From Actinoplanes auranticolor (GTDB lineage Bacteria > Actinomycetota > Actinomycetes > Mycobacteriales > Micromonosporaceae), in assembly GCF_018332655.1 (NCBI RefSeq), contig NZ_BOQL01000027.1, positions 1 through 64,000 of the forward strand: DNA of 64,000 nucleotides, given 5' to 3'. This document shows positions 30,717-40,007 of this stretch, in pieces; positions within the stretch are counted from its first letter, which is position 1; each line of letters opens with the position of its first letter. A program made the position numbers and the translations under genes. The notes below the pieces were generated by a model. The model was not told the origin of the DNA, searched no databases, and worked only from the letters and a program-made list of their open reading frames with translations.

Positions 30717-31340
30717 CTAGCGGACCCGCTGGGCCAGCCCGGGATAGTCGAGCACGAAGCCCTCGTCGTCCACGGCCAGGTCCGCGCTGAAGGTCTCGTT
30801 GGCGAAGCGCACCCGCCCGTCGCCCAGCGCCGTGTAGATCTGGTCCGCCTGCACGATCTCCAGGCTCGGCAGCAGCACCCAGGCGACACTGATCCGGTGG
30901 GCCACCCCCGCCTCGGCCTTGAGCAGGCCCAGCCGGCGGATCGGCAACGTGTTGGTCAGGGGCGACCCGGTCAGGTCGACGTCGAAGGCCCCGAACAGCA
31001 GATCGGGGTCCTCGGTGCCGGGCAGGCCGGCCCCGGCGTGCCCCGAGGCGGTCAGCGCCGCGTCCAGATCACCGCGCTCGGCGGTGGAGGTGCGCCAGCG
31101 CCCGTCCTCCGACTCCAGGCGCAGGCTACGGCTCCAGCCCGCCCCCTCGGTGCTCAGCTCGAGCGCGGTGGTGACCCAGTCCGGGCCGGTCCGCAGCTCG
31201 TACCGTGCGGTGTAGGCGATCGGGTCGACGGCCACGGCGGTGCCCCGGGCGTGCAGCCCGGCATGCGTGTCGACCAGTGCGTGCTCGGCACCGGACGTGT
31301 CGCTTCGACCCCAGAACAGAGAACCCGGCAGAACGGCCAT
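30717..31340 (-). CDS. Putative glycolipid-binding domain protein
   Basis: 207 aa, no signal peptide. The GSLFWGRSDTSGAEHALV start, VDPIAYTARYELRTGPDWVTTALEL strand and a final AVDDEGFVLDYPGLAQRV match the family annotated as putative glycolipid-binding (Pfam PF06475), a lipocalin-like beta-barrel. The biological role in actinobacteria is not established. No strong ribosome site precedes the ATG. Confidence 0.75.
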   Translation of the reverse strand: MAVLPGSLFWGRSDTSGAEHALVDTHAGLHARGTAVAVDPIAYTARYELRTGPDWVTTALELSTEGAGWSRSLRLESEDGRWRTSTAERGDLDAALTASGHAGAGLPGTEDPDLLFGAFDVDLTGSPLTNTLPIRRLGLLKAEAGVAHRISVAWVLLPSLEIVQADQIYTALGDGRVRFANETFSADLAVDDEGFVLDYPGLAQRVR

Positions 31341-31389
31341 GGCTGTCGACTACCCGTTCCCGGCCCCGGGCGAACCCTCCCGACAGAAG

Positions 31390-31420
31390 AAGGCCCCGGC
31401 GCTCAGAGCGCCGGGGCCTT
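31390..31420 (-). terminator. Strong hairpin terminator after the DEAD-box helicase
   Basis: A perfect 14-bp stem (AAGGCCCCGGCGCT and its complement) with a 3-nt loop, 17 nt past the helicase stop. On the minus strand it is followed by a CTTCTT pyrimidine run. Confidence 0.88.
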
Positions 31421-31436
31421 CGTCACGTGCGATGGA

Positions 31437-33227
31437 TCAGTGGGTGTGCGCCGGGCGGCCGGTCGAGAAGCGGCCGTTGCCGGTCTCCCGCCGGTCGTTG
31501 CGAGCGGGCTCGCGACGGAAGCCGGCCGGGCGCTCGCCCAGGTTGCGCGCCGTCCGCTCGCCGAAGCCGCGCTGGCGGTCGGCGAAGGACGCACGGTCAC
31601 CGGTCGGGCGGTCGCCGCCGGTGGCAGGACGGTCGGCGTAGGAACGGTCGCCCGCAGGACGGTCGCCGTACGTGCGCTGCTCGCCGCCACGCGGCCGGTC
31701 ACCGAAGCTGCGGTCGCCGCCGCCGCCGCCGCTGCCGCCGCTGAAGCTGCCCCGCGGGCGGTCACCGAACGAACGGTCCCCACCGGTGCGCGGCCGGTCG
31801 CCGTAGCTACTGCCACCGCGGGAACGGTCGCCGTAGCTGCTGCCACCACGCTGCGGCCGGTCACCGAAGCGCCGCGGGCGGTCGCCCCGCTCACGCGGCT
31901 CGGGCTCGATCTTCACCGGTACACCACTGGGCTCACGGGCCCCGGTGACCGAGGCGAGCTGCTCGTCGCCGAGGCGGACCCGCAGCTCGGACGGCGTGAC
32001 GCCGGCCTTCAGCATCATCGACGCCGTGGTGCGGCGCTGCTTGGGCAGCACCAGCGTCACGACCGCGCCGGACTCGCCGGCGCGCGCGGTGCGACCCGCG
32101 CGGTGCAGGTAGTCCTTCGGGTCCTTCGGCGGGTCCACGTGCATGACCAGCGAGATGCCGTCGACGTGGATGCCGCGCGCCGCGACGTCCGTGGCGACCA
32201 GCACGTTCGTCCGGCCTTCCTTGAACTCGGCCAGCGTGCGGGTGCGGACCCGCTGGGTCTTGCCGCCGTGCAGCGCACCGGCGCGCACACCGACCGCCGC
32301 GAGCTGGTCGACCAGCCGGTCGACGCCCATCTGGGTGCGGGCGAAGACGATGGTCTTGCCGGCCCGGTTGGCGATCGACGCCGTGATCGGGAACTTGTCG
32401 TGCGGCGGGATCAGGAGCATGTGGTGCTCCATCGTGGAGACGCTGGCCTCCGCCGGGTTGGTGGAGTGCGTCACCGGGTCGTGCATGAACCGCTTGACCA
32501 GCGCGTCGACGTCACCGTCGAGCGTCGCCGAGAAGAGCAGCCGCTGCGCGTCGGCCGGGGTCTTGGACAGCAGCTCGGTGACCTCGGGCAGGAAGCCCAT
32601 GTCGGCCATCTGGTCGGCCTCGTCCAGGACGGTGACCTCGACGGCGTCGAGCCGGCACGCGCCCCGCTCGATCAGGTCGCCGAGGCGGCCCGGGGTCGCG
32701 ACGATGACCTCGACGCCACGCCGCAGCGCGTCCATCTGGCGGTCGTACGGCACGCCGCCGACAGCGGTCTTGAGAAAGACACCGACCGAGCGGCCGAGCG
32801 GGGTGAGCGCGTCGGCCACCTGCATGGCCAGCTCGCGGGTCGGCACCAGGATCAGGGCCTTGGGCTGGTGCGGCAGCGCGCGACCGCTCTTGGCCACCCG
32901 GGCCAGCAGCGGCAGGCCGAACGCCAGCGTCTTGCCGGAGCCGGTCTGACCGCGGCCGAGCACGTCCCGGCCCGCGAGGGCGTCGGGCATGGTCGCGGCC
33001 TGGATCTCGAACGGGGTGGTGATGCCCTCGCGGCTCAGCACCCGGACGAGCTCGGCGGGGATGCCCAGCTCGGCGAAGGTCGGCACGGCGGGGGTGATGA
33101 TCTGCTCCACCTCGGCCTCAGGGGTGACCTGGATGGCCTCGGGAGCGTCGGTGCTGGTGGTGCCGCCGGACTCGGCGAGAACTTCTGCAACGGACGGGAA
33201 CGTGCTGGGATCAGCGAAAGTGGTCAA
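31437..33227 (-). CDS. DEAD-box RNA helicase with Arg/Gly-rich tail
   Basis: About 596 aa. Motifs in order: the Q-motif region TPFEIQAATMPD, Walker A GQTGSGKT, PTRELA, TPGR, DEAD within VLDEADQM, SAT in LFSATL, and HRAGRTARAG. The last ~150 residues are a low-complexity tail of GDRPRGG, YGDRSRGGSS and similar units that would bind RNA or drive condensation. DEAD proteins of this type act in ribosome assembly, RNA decay and cold adaptation. TTG at 33227 with AGAGAGG 5 nt upstream is preferred over an ATG at 33251, which lacks a site. Confidence 0.92.
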   Translation of the reverse strand: MTTFADPSTFPSVAEVLAESGGTTSTDAPEAIQVTPEAEVEQIITPAVPTFAELGIPAELVRVLSREGITTPFEIQAATMPDALAGRDVLGRGQTGSGKTLAFGLPLLARVAKSGRALPHQPKALILVPTRELAMQVADALTPLGRSVGVFLKTAVGGVPYDRQMDALRRGVEVIVATPGRLGDLIERGACRLDAVEVTVLDEADQMADMGFLPEVTELLSKTPADAQRLLFSATLDGDVDALVKRFMHDPVTHSTNPAEASVSTMEHHMLLIPPHDKFPITASIANRAGKTIVFARTQMGVDRLVDQLAAVGVRAGALHGGKTQRVRTRTLAEFKEGRTNVLVATDVAARGIHVDGISLVMHVDPPKDPKDYLHRAGRTARAGESGAVVTLVLPKQRRTTASMMLKAGVTPSELRVRLGDEQLASVTGAREPSGVPVKIEPEPRERGDRPRRFGDRPQRGGSSYGDRSRGGSSYGDRPRTGGDRSFGDRPRGSFSGGSGGGGGDRSFGDRPRGGEQRTYGDRPAGDRSYADRPATGGDRPTGDRASFADRQRGFGERTARNLGERPAGFRREPARNDRRETGNGRFSTGRPAHTH

Positions 33228-33314
33228 GAGAACCTCTCTACGGGGGCGCATGCTCGCGTATGGCCCGCCGCGGCTACCAACAGCCGGCCGCTGAAATGAC
33301 CGCAAGAACGCCCG

Positions 33315-33339
33315 TGGCGTGCTCGTTGAGGGCACGCCA
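33315..33339 (-). terminator. Possible hairpin between the Ser/Pro-rich gene and the helicase gene
   Basis: TGGCGTGC (33315-33322) pairs with GCACGCCA (33332-33339) over a 9-nt loop. It may end the upstream minus-strand transcript or lie in the helicase leader. Confidence 0.4.
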
Positions 33340-33466
33340 GGTTAATTACTTCCATCAGTGTACGGGTCAACGTCCTGGACACTGCCCGCATTCCGCGCCG
33401 GTAGTGGGCAGACTCACCCTTCGGCGCAACCTCGCCAGCTTAGGGCCATCTGCCGCCACCGACAAC

Positions 33467-35770
33467 TCAATCCTTGAAAACGCCACCGATCATGTCGCTG
33501 AAGGCGTCCCCGACGGTGAAGAGGAAAAGCACGCTCACACCCACCAGCACGAGCAGCACGATGAGCATCGCCACGGCCACCTTGACGTTGCTGCGCCGCT
33601 GGTTGTCGGGCGCGTCCCGCCAGCCCTGGGCCAGGATGTGGCCGGTCAGCGAACCGGAGTTCTCCACCGCGTTGATACTCACCGGCATCGTCATGTCGGC
33701 CGGCGCGTAGTCCGCCAGACCGCCGTAGACGGTGCCCTGCCCGCGCTGCTGCGGCACGGCGGTGGGCTGTCCGGATCCCGACGCGGCGGAACCCGAGCCG
33801 TACGTCACCGGGCTGCTCACCGGAGCGGCCGGTCCGCCGAACGGCTGCCGGGACCCGCCTGATGCGCCTACCCCGTAGGAGGTCGAGCCGTTGCCGGTGG
33901 GTGCCGGGCTGCCGTACTGCCCGGAGGGGGCGGCGGCCGGCATCGTGTACGCCGGGAGAGCGCCGGGTGCCGGGGAGCCGCCGGCGTTGGAGATCATCGG
34001 CGGTCCGGGGAACGGTGCCGGCGCAGGGCCGGGCACGGGCGACGGACCGGGGCCGGGCGGCACGGGTGACGGGCCGGGGCCGGGCGGCACGGGTGACGGG
34101 CCGGGACCGGGCGGGATCGGGCTGGGACCGGGGCCCGGTGGGATGGGATTCGGGCCGGGACCCGGCGGTACGGGGCCGGGTGGCGTCGGACTGGGTGCCG
34201 GGCCCGGGGCCGGACTCGGCGGGGCCGGGCTCGGGGTGGGGGCCGGGCTCGGGGCAGGAGTCGGGTGCGGGGTCGGCAGGGGCGCGGGCTCGGGCCGGGT
34301 GGGCTCGGGTTTGGCCGGTGCGGGCTTGGCCGGGTCGGGGGTCGACGGTTCCGGCAGCTCGGGGTCCGGGCCGGCCGGATCGGCGTCGGGCTCGTCCGAG
34401 CCGGGGGTTGCGCTCTGCGGCGTGCTGGTCGGCTTGTTACCGGCGGTGGGGCTCGTCGCGGCCCGGTGGGGGCGGTCGCCGACGTTCATCCAGCTGACCG
34501 CGCCGGCCTTCTCCGCGCCGTTCTTGTCCCCGCCGGCCTTCTCTGCGCCGGCGTGGTCGCTTCCGGGCTTCTCGCTGCCGGCTTTGTCGCCGCCGGTCCC
34601 AGGAGTGGCGGTCCGATCGGAGGCGGCGCTACCAGTGTCCGACTTGAGAGCGGTGCCGGGCTTGTCGGCCGTGTCCGACTGGGTGGCGTTGCTCGGCTTC
34701 GCCGGCGTGCCTGAGTTCTCGGGGGCGTCGGTGCTCGGCTTGTCGGCGGTGCGGCCGTAGATCTTGGCTTGGCCGCTGGGCCAGGTCATGGCCCGGGCGC
34801 CGGCCGGGTCGATGGCGCCGGGCACGGTGGCGCGTGCCGCGTTGGCGCTCGGGGCCGCCGACACAGGTCGGGTTGCGCCGCCGAGACCGCTGGCGGAGCT
34901 CGTGGGCACGGCGGCAGAGCCGCCCGCCGCGGCCGCGGAGCCGCTCGAGCCGGGCGCGAGCGAGGGGCCAGCCGAGCTGCTCGGCGTGGCGGGAGAGCTA
35001 CCCGAGCTGCTCGGCGCGGCCGGAGAGCTACCCGAGCTGCTCGGCGCGGCGGCCGTGCCGGTCGAACTGCCGGAACCAAAGACCGAACCAGCCGGGCTCG
35101 CCGCGCGCGCGGCGGGAGATTCGGGGCCACCCGCGCTTCCCGAGGCGGAGCCGCTCACGGTGCCGGGGGCGGAAGTCGAGCCGCCCGACGGGCCAGAGGC
35201 GGAGCCGCTCACGGTGCCGGGGGCGGAAGTCGAGCCGCCCGACGGGCCAGAAGCGGAGCCGCTCACGGTGCCGGGGGCGGAAGTCGAGCCGCCCGACGGG
35301 CCAGAGGCGGAGCCGCTCACGGGGCCGGAGGCGGAAGTCGAGCCGCCCGACGGGCCAGAGGCGGAGCCGCTCACGGTGCCGGGGGCGGAAGCCGAGCCGC
35401 CCGACGGGCCGGAGACAGGAGCCGAGCCGGAAACAGAGGCACGCCCGCTGGTCGAGCCACTGACCGGAACCGCACTGATCGGAGCCGAGCCGACGGAGGC
35501 CGAGCCCACGGGGGCCGAACCGGCGGAGGGCGAGCCGGCCGGGGTCGAGCTGACCGGGGCGGATGCCGACGCGCGGGCGCTCGGCGCAGTGCCCGAAGAG
35601 GCCGGCTTCGCCGCGTCACTGCCCGACGCCGGAGCCCACAGCGCGCCCGGTGCCGGCGGCGGGGGCAACGCGTACCCCTGGTCGCTCTTCGGCCCGGCGC
35701 TGCTCGCGGGCGGCCGCGCAGCGGGCGGCGTCCTGCCGTCGCTGTCCGGTTTCGCCTGCTGCTCGTCCAT
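33467..35770 (-). CDS. Ser/Pro/Ala-rich protein with C-terminal membrane anchor
   Basis: 767 aa. Almost the whole protein is low complexity: Ser/Gly/Ala-rich for the first half, with five 18-residue units (SGSASGPSGGSTSAPGTV-like), then Lys/Gly/Asp-rich, then long Pro-rich runs (PGPGPSPVPPGPGP-like). Near the end the segment VKVAVAMLIVLLVLVGVSVLFLFTVG is one membrane helix, with only about 15 residues after it. No catalytic domain is seen. It may be a disordered cytoplasmic tether or scaffold at the envelope, which is inference. The ATG has GGAGGA close upstream. Confidence 0.75.
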   Translation of the reverse strand: MDEQQAKPDSDGRTPPAARPPASSAGPKSDQGYALPPPPAPGALWAPASGSDAAKPASSGTAPSARASASAPVSSTPAGSPSAGSAPVGSASVGSAPISAVPVSGSTSGRASVSGSAPVSGPSGGSASAPGTVSGSASGPSGGSTSASGPVSGSASGPSGGSTSAPGTVSGSASGPSGGSTSAPGTVSGSASGPSGGSTSAPGTVSGSASGSAGGPESPAARAASPAGSVFGSGSSTGTAAAPSSSGSSPAAPSSSGSSPATPSSSAGPSLAPGSSGSAAAAGGSAAVPTSSASGLGGATRPVSAAPSANAARATVPGAIDPAGARAMTWPSGQAKIYGRTADKPSTDAPENSGTPAKPSNATQSDTADKPGTALKSDTGSAASDRTATPGTGGDKAGSEKPGSDHAGAEKAGGDKNGAEKAGAVSWMNVGDRPHRAATSPTAGNKPTSTPQSATPGSDEPDADPAGPDPELPEPSTPDPAKPAPAKPEPTRPEPAPLPTPHPTPAPSPAPTPSPAPPSPAPGPAPSPTPPGPVPPGPGPNPIPPGPGPSPIPPGPGPSPVPPGPGPSPVPPGPGPSPVPGPAPAPFPGPPMISNAGGSPAPGALPAYTMPAAAPSGQYGSPAPTGNGSTSYGVGASGGSRQPFGGPAAPVSSPVTYGSGSAASGSGQPTAVPQQRGQGTVYGGLADYAPADMTMPVSINAVENSGSLTGHILAQGWRDAPDNQRRSNVKVAVAMLIVLLVLVGVSVLFLFTVGDAFSDMIGGVFKD
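35151..35420 (-). repeat. Five tandem 54-bp repeats in the Ser-rich gene
   Basis: The block starting CCGCTCACGG (plus strand) recurs at 35151, 35205, 35259, 35313 and 35367, spaced exactly 54 bp, with only a few substitutions. Each unit encodes 18 residues. Such arrays change copy number easily. Confidence 0.9.
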
Positions 35771-35937
35771 GGGTCCTCCCGATCGCCGTCACCCGCGGGT
35801 CGACGCCACGTGCCGGACGCCGGGCAGACCGATGTGCCGGGCGCTTGGTAACTACCGTGCCACATCAGCGCTCATGAGCGCACCCGGCGTCGGCCGGTCA
35901 CCCGCGTGAAGATCATGACGGGTGGGGCCGGAGTGCG

Positions 35938-37605
35938 CTAGGAGCCGGCCGACTTCGAGCCGGCCTCGGACGGGGTCGAGGCCGCGCTGGACTTGGTCTG
36001 CGAGCTGGTCGCCGAGGGCTTGTCGTCCTTGGTCGGCGAGGGCTTGTCGTCCTTGGTCGGCGAGTTGCCCGCCGAGCCTTGCGGTGTGCTCGGCTTGTCG
36101 TCCGCCGGGTTCTTGGTGGCCGGCGCGGCCGTGGCGGCCGGTGGTGCCGTCGTGGCCGGTGCTGTCGTGGCCGGTGCTGTCGTGGCCGGCGCCGTCGTGG
36201 TCGGGGTGGCCTCCGGGGTCGTCGGCTTGGGCGACACCGTGGTGGGCTTGGGCGCCGGGGTCGTGGGCTTGGGCGACGGCGTGGTCGGCTTGGGCGACGG
36301 GGTCGTGGGCCTGGGCGACGGTGTGTTGGGCCTGGTGTTGTGGTCGCTCGGCTTCTCCGGGTCCGGCGAGCCGAGGTTCGGACCCTGCACGGTGCCCTCG
36401 ATCGAGCCGTAGATGCGGGTCGCGCTGAAGAGCCGGGTCCAGCGGACCGGGACCAGGCGCACGTTCAGCCCGGTGCGGGGCGCCTCGACCATCATGCCGT
36501 TGCCGGCGTACATCGCGACGTGGTGGATCTGCTGCCAGCTGCTCGACGAGCTGAAGAACAGCAGGTCGCCCGGGAGCAGCGAGTAGCGGTCGACGACCCG
36601 CTCGCGGGTCTGGAAGTACTGGTCGCGGGACACCCGGGTCAGCTTGAAGTCACCCGCGCCCGGGGAGCGGTAGGCCGCCCACATCAGGCCCGAGCAGTCG
36701 TACTCGTCCGGGCCTTCCTCGGACCAGACGTACGGGTCGCCGCGCTGGGCCAGGGCGAAGCGCAGCGCCGCGATGGCCCGCGGGTCGGCGCCGCGGCCGG
36801 CGTTCTCGCCCGCCAGGTAGCCGGCGCCGGCCCGGGCGTCCTGGGCCGCCTGGGCGCTGTCGGCCGCGGCGATCGCCGCGGCGTTGTCCTGCTCGAGCTT
36901 CTGCTGGGCGGCCGACTTCTTGTCGACGCTCTTCTGCAGCTTGTCCCGGTCGGCGGTGAGGGTGGTGAGCCGGGCCTGGGCCGCCTGCTGCTCGGCGAGC
37001 GCGGCGTCGTAGGTGCTCTGGGCGATGGTGAGCTGGCGGGCGGCGGCCTGCTGGGTCGCGGAGTCGCCGCGGTTGATCCGGGCGAGCGAGTCGAGGTCCG
37101 ACAGGCCGGAGCGCAGGGAGCCGGGCGGCAGGGCGGCCGCGTCCCGGACCGCCGAGGCCGCCGCACTGGCCACCTCGGTGCGGGCCTGGGAGATCGCGGT
37201 GGAGGACTGGGTGACCTTCTGGTCCGCGGCGGTGATCTGCTGGGTGACGAGGTCGACCTCGCCCTTGGCCTTGGTGAGCTGCTCGCCGAGGGCCGCGAGC
37301 TCGGTCCGGCCCTTCTCGATCTTGGCCATGACCGGCGACAGGGCCACGCCGGGCGTCGTGATCGGGGCCGTCGTGGTGGGCGTCGAGGCGACCTGCTGGC
37401 CGGGCAGCACGAGCGAGCCCTGGGCCAGGGGCCGGGAGCCGGCGTCGGGGACAGCGGGTGCCGGGGGCGCGGCCGGCGGGGCGGCGGAGGCGGGCAGCGG
37501 ATTGAACAGGGCGGCGATGGCGGCGGCAGTGGCAGCGGAGTACGCCAACGGGCGCCACCATGGGCGTATCCGCAGCGTTCGTCCGCTTTCGTCCTGCCGG
37601 CTCAT
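35938..37605 (-). CDS. Secreted NlpC/P60 peptidoglycan hydrolase with coiled coil and Thr/Pro tail
   Basis: 555 aa. A signal peptide (about 15-42) is followed by a long coiled coil (about 90-255, MAKIEKGRTELAALGEQL and later QAARQLTIAQ-type helices), an NlpC/P60 domain with catalytic Cys in DEYDCSGLMWAAY and His in HHVAMYAGNGMMVEA, then a ~130-residue Thr/Pro/Lys tail with PKPTTPS repeats. It resembles RipA-like endopeptidases that cut stem-peptide bonds at division or growth sites, where the coiled coil restrains activity. ATG at 37605 lies 9 nt from GGGGAG; the ATG at 37611 is too close to it. Confidence 0.9.
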   Translation of the reverse strand: MSRQDESGRTLRIRPWWRPLAYSAATAAAIAALFNPLPASAAPPAAPPAPAVPDAGSRPLAQGSLVLPGQQVASTPTTTAPITTPGVALSPVMAKIEKGRTELAALGEQLTKAKGEVDLVTQQITAADQKVTQSSTAISQARTEVASAAASAVRDAAALPPGSLRSGLSDLDSLARINRGDSATQQAAARQLTIAQSTYDAALAEQQAAQARLTTLTADRDKLQKSVDKKSAAQQKLEQDNAAAIAAADSAQAAQDARAGAGYLAGENAGRGADPRAIAALRFALAQRGDPYVWSEEGPDEYDCSGLMWAAYRSPGAGDFKLTRVSRDQYFQTRERVVDRYSLLPGDLLFFSSSSSWQQIHHVAMYAGNGMMVEAPRTGLNVRLVPVRWTRLFSATRIYGSIEGTVQGPNLGSPDPEKPSDHNTRPNTPSPRPTTPSPKPTTPSPKPTTPAPKPTTVSPKPTTPEATPTTTAPATTAPATTAPATTAPPAATAAPATKNPADDKPSTPQGSAGNSPTKDDKPSPTKDDKPSATSSQTKSSAASTPSEAGSKSAGS

Positions 37606-37823
37606 CGACATGCGCTCCCCGTCCGCGGTCGTCGCCCACCACCGCTTGGCGTCCCTGTAATGGTCTTACCCCAATTAGTGCACCGGTGTCGATTGATTGG
37701 ACATGACAGGACGCTGTGAATCGTGAACCCGACGTGATCCGCACCGCCCCGCGGCCGCCGGGCGGCGATCCGCCGGAGTCAGGACGTACGCTCGACCACG
37801 AGTGAAGGTGAAGGGGGCGGGAC

Positions 37824-39002
37824 ATGCCGCAGATGGACGTCGGGCTGAAGCGCGAGCTGGAGGCCAAGGTCTACGCGGGCGAGCGGCTGACGCGCGAGGA
37901 CGGCGTCGCGCTGTACGAGTCCGACGATCTCGCCTGGCTCGGCCGGCTGGCGCACCACAAGCGCACCGAGCTGAACGGCGACCGGGTGATGTTCAACGTC
38001 AACCGGCACCTCAACCTCACCAACGTCTGCTCCGCCAGCTGTGCCTACTGCTCCTTCCAGCGCAAGCCGGGCGAGAAGGACGCGTACACGATGCGCATCG
38101 ACGAGGCCGTGCGCAAGGCCAAGGAGATGGAGGGCGAGGGGCTCACCGAGCTGCACATCGTCAACGGCCTGCACCCCACGCTGCCCTGGCGGTACTACCC
38201 CAAGGTGCTGCGCGAGCTGAAGGCGGCGCTGCCCGGCGTCAAGCTCAAGTGCTTCACGGCGACCGAGGTGCAGTGGTTCGAGAAGATCAGCGGCCTGCCC
38301 GCCAGTGAGATCCTCGACGAGCTGATGGACGCCGGCCTGGAGTCGCTCACCGGTGGCGGTGCGGAGATCTTCGACTGGGAGGTCCGCCAGCACATCGTCG
38401 ACCACAACTGCCACTGGGAGGACTGGTCGCGGATCCACCGGCTGGCGCACTCCAAGGGCATGAAGACCCCGGCCACCATGCTGTACGGCCACATCGAGGA
38501 GCCGCGGCACCGGGTCGACCACGTCATGCGCCTGCGTGAGCTGCAGGACGAGACCGGTGGTTTCGCCGTCTTCATCCCGCTGCGCTACCAGCACGACTTC
38601 GTCGACTCGGCGGACGGCAAGATCCGTAACCGGATCCAGTCCCGCACCACGATGGCGGCGCCGGCCGAGTCGCTGCGCACCTTCGCGGTGTCCCGGCTGA
38701 TGTTCGACAACGTGCCGCACCTGAAGAACTTCTGGGTCATGCACGGCCTGTCGGTGGCCCAGCTGTCGCTGAACTTCGGCGCCGACGACCTGGACGGCTC
38801 GGTGGTGGAGTACAAGATCACCCACGATGCCGACTCGTACGGCACACCGACCACGATGCACCGTGACGACCTGCTGAACATCATCTGGGACGCGGGTTTC
38901 CAGCCGGTCGAGCGCAACACCCGGTACGAGATCGTGCGCGAGTACGACAAGCCGGTGACGCTGGCCGAGCGCCGCAGCGAGCCGCAGCAGGTCTGGGCGT
39001 AG
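37824..39002 (+). CDS. mqnE: Aminofutalosine synthase (radical SAM)
   Basis: 392 aa. The radical SAM cluster motif is CSASCAYC (Cys69, Cys73, Cys76). The LHIVNGLHPTLPWRYY, GGGAEIF and MLYGHIEEPRHRVDH segments are typical of the MqnE/MqnC/CofH group, and length and sequence favour MqnE. It joins the enolpyruvyl product of MqnA with adenosine from SAM to make aminofutalosine, the second step of the futalosine menaquinone route. ATG with AAGGGGG upstream. It is followed by two small membrane-protein genes on the same strand. Confidence 0.9.
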   Translation: MPQMDVGLKRELEAKVYAGERLTREDGVALYESDDLAWLGRLAHHKRTELNGDRVMFNVNRHLNLTNVCSASCAYCSFQRKPGEKDAYTMRIDEAVRKAKEMEGEGLTELHIVNGLHPTLPWRYYPKVLRELKAALPGVKLKCFTATEVQWFEKISGLPASEILDELMDAGLESLTGGGAEIFDWEVRQHIVDHNCHWEDWSRIHRLAHSKGMKTPATMLYGHIEEPRHRVDHVMRLRELQDETGGFAVFIPLRYQHDFVDSADGKIRNRIQSRTTMAAPAESLRTFAVSRLMFDNVPHLKNFWVMHGLSVAQLSLNFGADDLDGSVVEYKITHDADSYGTPTTMHRDDLLNIIWDAGFQPVERNTRYEIVREYDKPVTLAERRSEPQQVWA

Positions 39003-39037
39003 GGGCGGGAACCTCCCGGCGTACCCTCGTTGTTGTC

Positions 39038-39466
39038 ATGGCCGAAATAGAGAGTGAGCGCCGCCCGCGTCGCGACGCCGACGGACGCCTGGTGACCGTC
39101 GGTGATCTCGTGGGTGTCGCCCTCGCCGGCTGGGTCACCGGGATCGTCGTGCTGCTCCTGTTCGAGGGCGTCATGTCGCTGGCCCGGGCCTTCGACTTCG
39201 GCTCCTCCAGCGGCTGGCTCGCGCTGATCCTGCCGGTGTGGCTGTTCACCGAGGAGTTCCGCGCGGCCGGCTACGGGGCGTACCGGATCGTGGTGGCGGC
39301 CCTCGCGGCCGGCTTCGGCATCGCGGTCGGCATGACCCTCGCCGGCCTGGCCGCCGCGTCCTTCCCGCCGCTGGTCAGCGGGGCGGTGGGGGCCCTCGGC
39401 CTGACGGTCGTCTACTGCCTGGTCTGGTTCTACGGCCTGCGGTGGCTCAGCCACCGCGCGGGCTGA
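39038..39466 (+). CDS. Small four-helix membrane protein of unknown function
   Basis: 142 aa, with about four predicted helices (near residues 20-48, 60-75, 84-105 and 110-135). No motif is recognised. It lies 35 bp after mqnE and 11 bp before a DUF4229-like gene, so the three may be one transcript. Confidence 0.72.
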   Translation: MAEIESERRPRRDADGRLVTVGDLVGVALAGWVTGIVVLLLFEGVMSLARAFDFGSSSGWLALILPVWLFTEEFRAAGYGAYRIVVAALAAGFGIAVGMTLAGLAAASFPPLVSGAVGALGLTVVYCLVWFYGLRWLSHRAG

Positions 39467-39477
39467 CAGGAGTCGTC

Positions 39478-39819
39478 ATGAGTCCCGCCGTCAAGTACAC
39501 GCTCGGCCGCCTGGGCCTGTTCGTGGTCGTCTTCGCGCTGCTCCTGCCGGTCCCGCTGGCCTTCCTGGTCAAGGCGATGATCGCGCTGCTCGCGTCGGCC
39601 GCGTTCTCCTACTTCCTGCTGGCCAAGTGGCGCAACGAGATGGCCGAGCAGCTCGGCACGGTGGCCGAGCGCCGCCAGGCGGAGAAGGCCCGGCTGCGCG
39701 CAGCCCTGGCCGGCGACGAGGCGGCGGCCGCGGCCGGCGACCGCGCGACGCCCGGCCCGGCATCCTCCACTGCGGAGGCCCAGGACGCCGCCGCGGCCAA
39801 GGGCGACAAGGCTTCCTGA
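39478..39819 (+). CDS. DUF4229-like small membrane protein
   Basis: 113 aa. The MSPAVKYTLGRLGLFVVVFALLLP start, two adjacent helices (about 9-28 and 33-50) and a KWRNEMAEQL stretch before a charged Ala-rich tail resemble DUF4229 proteins, which are small actinobacterial membrane proteins of unknown function. ATG has GGAG upstream. Confidence 0.78.
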   Translation: MSPAVKYTLGRLGLFVVVFALLLPVPLAFLVKAMIALLASAAFSYFLLAKWRNEMAEQLGTVAERRQAEKARLRAALAGDEAAAAAGDRATPGPASSTAEAQDAAAAKGDKAS

Positions 39820-40007
39820 CCCGAGGCCGGCGATTTCCGCAGATCGGGCACCCTGCGGCCGGGGTGCGCGACATCGATGCGGTCATCATGTCGACGTAGG
39901 GGGCACATTGGCATGGTCTCGCGGGGCGCGGTTCCATTGCCAAAAGTCGATGCCGGGTGGTGCAGTGACGGGGCCCGACCCCCTCTGACACCCCCCGGAG
40001 GTCGTTC

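Noticed and set aside
30897..33299. Plus-strand frame of 800 codons opposite the DEAD-box gene
   Set aside because: All helicase motifs are on the minus strand; the plus frame is a shadow.
34764..35909. Plus-strand frame with Glu/Pro repeats opposite the Ser-rich gene
   Set aside because: It is the mirror of the 54-bp repeats. The minus frame has a good ribosome site and a C-terminal membrane helix. I keep some doubt because both frames are low complexity.
37612..37800. c-di-AMP (ydaO) riboswitch before the NlpC/P60 gene
   Set aside because: This class often precedes such genes in actinobacteria, but I could not find its conserved blocks in the leader.
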